From Catenovulum sp052056295 (lineage in GTDB: Bacteria; Pseudomonadota; Gammaproteobacteria; Enterobacterales; Alteromonadaceae): a DNA stretch of 64,000 nucleotides. The stretch's first letter is position 1. Every line of letters starts with the position of its first letter. The stretch covers positions 2,542,001 through 2,606,000 of the forward strand of contig NZ_CP182493.1 in assembly GCF_052056295.1 (NCBI RefSeq), in the 5' to 3' direction. This document shows positions 61,711 through 64,000 of this stretch, in pieces. The notes under the pieces are model-generated. The model saw only the letters and a list, made by a program, of their open reading frames with translations, was not told the origin of the DNA and ran no database searches. A program made the translations under genes and the position numbers.

Positions 61711-62076
61711 GCAAGTTACTCTTTATTGCTGTTCAGTTAGTTTATTTAATTAGTGTTACAGTAATTCTATTGGCGCTAGGCAAAAATAGCCCAGCGCCAT
61801 TGCAGAACAAGGTGTTTAGATTGCCTGATTGTGCGCATGCTGGTAGTGCGGTCGCTGAAGTGACCAGGAAAGTTGTCAATGCAAGTGGTGAGGTGTTCAC
61901 ATAAAGCCCGAAGTTAGATTGTTTATTAAGAAGAGCTTTTGAAGTGGATTATTGGACAGGGAAATTAATTAAGGTTTTGTGACATGGGGCTACAAGCGTG
62001 AGTAGTCGTTAAAGTTATACATGGCAAACTAAGAACAGATCATCAGTACCACCACATATAACTATTTAGAGCTCGA
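61711..62076. other. Intergenic region upstream of the FecI-type sigma gene
   Basis: 366 bp with no gene. The main feature is an imperfect inverted repeat at 61772-61798 (GGCGCTAGGC...GCCCAGCGCC, one mismatch, 7-nt loop), 62 bp before the sigma start on the minus strand. It should contain the promoter of the fecI-type operon; I could not fix one. Nothing else stands out. Confidence 0.45.
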
Positions 62077-62475
62077 CTATATCTTGTCGCATTCCGACAC
62101 TTTTACCACAGCTTCTGTAATGTATTTGTTTGCTTTGTCGAAGTAGCTGTATCCAACGTCGACATTGTTTTCTACGAAAAATTTCATGTCTGGGGAAGTA
62201 CACACAAAGCCACTGACTTGTTCAAGTATTGCTTTGTGAAATTGCTCCGCATCTAGGTCAGTAACGCTATAATTTATCATGGTGTATTTATATACAAACT
62301 TATTAGCTGCATAATAACTGCCATCTAATCGCGTTGCGCTGTCAACCATTTGAGGTGCTGTTTTGTTAACTTCGTTGACAGTTGCCCTTAAAACTTGTTC
62401 TAGTGTTGGTTCACCGGTTGATTTACAACCAGAAACAAAACCAATAACTAAAACCGGTAATAAAAATTTTTTCAT
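62077..62475 (-). CDS. Small lipoprotein of unknown function
   Basis: A 132-aa lipoprotein (MKKFLLPVLVIGFVSGC, Cys 17). The remainder contains two further cysteines (VCTSPDM, VSECDKI) that may form a disulfide, and a periodic helix-strand pattern. No recognised family; it resembles small stress or type-II-like envelope lipoproteins only in length. It stands alone between the fecI-type leader and the PHP protein. Confidence 0.6.
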   Translation of the reverse strand: MKKFLLPVLVIGFVSGCKSTGEPTLEQVLRATVNEVNKTAPQMVDSATRLDGSYYAANKFVYKYTMINYSVTDLDAEQFHKAILEQVSGFVCTSPDMKFFVENNVDVGYSYFDKANKYITEAVVKVSECDKI

Positions 62476-62630
62476 AAATATTTCCTATATCACCTATGTA
62501 AGGGAAACTCCTATGCTGAATATTTATATATAAGAAGTTTACCCTCTAACCGACTAGGCATTAGACGATAACTCGTGAATAATGGCAAGCGTAAGTTGCT
62601 GAGCCAAATATTTAGGGACTATGGGACATC

Positions 62631-64000
62631 TCAATGCCCCACCTCTACAAATACTGGATTTGCATAAAACCATAAATCTGCCCATGGGTTTTCACCTTTA
62701 GGGTCAATTTGTGGTTCAAGTTCGTCGGCTTGGTTGGTGCCTCTTAGCCGTAAATAAAACGACTGTTGAATGTTGGTTATTTGATATAGCATGGTTAGCC
62801 ATTCACCTGATTGCTGCCAATCGCTGGTGGTAAATCTTTTTATTACTTGTGTGCTTGGGTTGTGGTGGTTGTTAGCATCTTGGTTGCGCCCAGTAATATT
62901 ACCCTTAATTAAATCAATTCGTGTTACTTGTGGGTTTTCAGCATTTGCATTGTTGCTGCTGGGGTCGCGCACGCGGATTTTGATGCTGATGTTTTCGCCT
63001 TGGTGAATATGCAAGGTTTGGCCGATGGAAACACTGTGTTGCTTAGCTGCTACACTAAATTCAAGCTGGTTGATTAAATCGCCAGTGGTGACAAATATTC
63101 GACCTGCACGTAAATTATCAATAATGCTCTGGTAGTTTTTTTCAGCATACACATAAGTTTTAGAATATTCTCCCGGCCAAAAGTCGGTGCCACCTTCAGT
63201 GTAATGCACATGGCTGTCGGAATTGGCGGTTATCCACCATTTGCGTCCTTCGGCTAACATGCTGTCCCAAAATCCACCTAATTCAGCTGTCATTTGGTCA
63301 AAACCACCCATGGTTGGGTGTTGTTTGTATCCACCTCTAATTCCGGTTTTTTTAATTTCACCGTTAAATAACAGCGCGTTTGCTTGGTGGCCGGGTGCAC
63401 CTTCCATCCCTATCGCCACTTGCGGTGCTGTATCATTCCATGCGCGTAATTCTTGTGGGGTAACTTTAGTATAAACGCCAAGCTCAGTGGCGGTTCGGCC
63501 TGGGTGGTTTGCAAATACCAAAGGTTGTGGCGATTGTTGTTGCATGGCTTTTAGTGCTTGCAACATTAATTCTTCGGTATCGCGTTCAGGCTGGTCAGGA
63601 TAAATTTCGCGGCGGTTAAATTGTTTTTCTATTTGATATAAATGTTCAGCTTCGTTATGCGAATGCGGCACAATTAAACTGCTGTGGCGTGCACCTGGCG
63701 TGTCGAACTCCATGCCATAAAATTGAATTACTTCGGGTACAGCTTGGCGGCTATCGAGTAAATCTGGGTAAGCTTGCTCTTTGTTTATTTTACTGTGGTC
63801 TGGCCCACCATGATCGGTTATTACCATCCAATCTAGCCCATATTGTTTGGCCTTTTGTGCATTTTCAATTGCTGTGTAGCGAGCATCTCCGCCTAATATT
63901 GGTGTGGCAGGTGTAGTGGAATGATCCCAACGCATGCTGTATTGGCTATGAATATGATGATCACCTGCTAGCCATTGTTTATTGGTAATTTCTTCTTGAT
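62631..64000 (-). CDS. PHP-domain metallophosphoesterase-like protein, 5'-truncated by window edge
   Basis: The open frame runs to the right edge; the ATG at 63935 is internal, because the 21 codons before it read EITNKQWLAGDHHIHSQYS, which holds the first PHP metal-binding HxH motif. Further metal-binding positions are WMVITDHGG, EFDTPGARHSSLI, FANHPGR and ANSDSHVHYTEGG. The enzyme is of the PHP (polymerase and histidinol phosphatase) fold; related secreted proteins are common in marine Alteromonadales near polysaccharide loci. About 456 residues are in the window. Substrate unknown, and the N-terminal signal is not visible. Confidence 0.75.
   Translation of the reverse strand, partial: QEEITNKQWLAGDHHIHSQYSMRWDHSTTPATPILGGDARYTAIENAQKAKQYGLDWMVITDHGGPDHSKINKEQAYPDLLDSRQAVPEVIQFYGMEFDTPGARHSSLIVPHSHNEAEHLYQIEKQFNRREIYPDQPERDTEELMLQALKAMQQQSPQPLVFANHPGRTATELGVYTKVTPQELRAWNDTAPQVAIGMEGAPGHQANALLFNGEIKKTGIRGGYKQHPTMGGFDQMTAELGGFWDSMLAEGRKWWITANSDSHVHYTEGGTDFWPGEYSKTYVYAEKNYQSIIDNLRAGRIFVTTGDLINQLEFSVAAKQHSVSIGQTLHIHQGENISIKIRVRDPSSNNANAENPQVTRIDLIKGNITGRNQDANNHHNPSTQVIKRFTTSDWQQSGEWLTMLYQITNIQQSFYLRLRGTNQADELEPQIDPKGENPWADLWFYANPVFVEVGH

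Noticed and set aside
36224..62475. Genomic island integrated at tRNA-Arg
   Set aside because: No integrase, no direct repeat of the tRNA 3' end was seen, and base composition looks like the rest; the tRNA is simply a border to accessory genes.

Overview
The window looks like chromosome of a low-GC marine gammaproteobacterium of the Alteromonadales (Alteromonas/Catenovulum-like). This rests on the gene orders rnr-rlmB, yheS-yheV-slyX-fkpA, rsd-nudC-hemE, hemCDXY and gppA-rhlB-trxA-rho, and on an abundance of TonB-dependent receptors and polysaccharide-active secreted enzymes. Species is inferred from content only; no search was run. The first gene (rnr) and the last (a PHP-domain protein) are cut by the window edges.

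Layout. 1-7141: RNase R (3' part), RlmB, a CLCA_X-type putative metalloprotease, a multi-PAS GGDEF-EAL protein and a TIGR02444 protein. 7142-8008: gene-free, with three large palindromic elements. 8009-15402: YheS, YheV, SlyX, a WD40-like lipoprotein, FkpA, Rsd, NudC and HemE. 15485-22550: a DASS transporter, then a TonB-dependent receptor behind two LacI-type operators, and a lipoprotein. 22655-28263: hemCDXY on the minus strand, then a DUF4760 protein and a DUF6279 lipoprotein. 28264-28988: gene-free palindromic elements plus a 254-bp tandem duplication. 28989-36300: a small membrane protein, GppA, RhlB, TrxA, Rho, a CASTOR/POLLUX-like channel and tRNA-Arg(TCG).

36383-62475 is accessory. 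It holds an alpha/beta hydrolase, a TauE/SafE transporter, a giant PKD/beta-propeller surface lipoprotein split by an apparent 1-nt frameshift, and a pectin block. The pectin block contains a two-catalytic-domain PL1 pectate lyase, a DhuI-like isomerase, GH43, GH42 and L-rhamnose mutarotase. After it come a dienelactone hydrolase, an AEC transporter, a solute-binding-like protein and a FecI-FecR-FecA-like surface-signalling set with a membrane XRE regulator. Four near-identical sites built on TGCTACCGGTRGCA precede the 17-kb TonB receptor, the pectate lyase and the isomerase. They tie uptake, depolymerisation and intracellular uronate catabolism into one likely LacI-family regulon whose regulator is outside the window.

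The most unusual signal is a family of eight dispersed palindromic elements (about 100-190 bp). Each has a long outer stem whose sequence differs between copies. Inside, on one strand, most copies carry two small hairpins presenting GGA in the loop, with closing pairs that covary. Twelve CANGGANG motifs occur inside the eight elements, two of them identical to the CsrA consensus RUACARGGAUGU as I remember it. They could be a CsrA/RsmA-titrating RNA family or a mobile palindromic repeat; both readings are untested.
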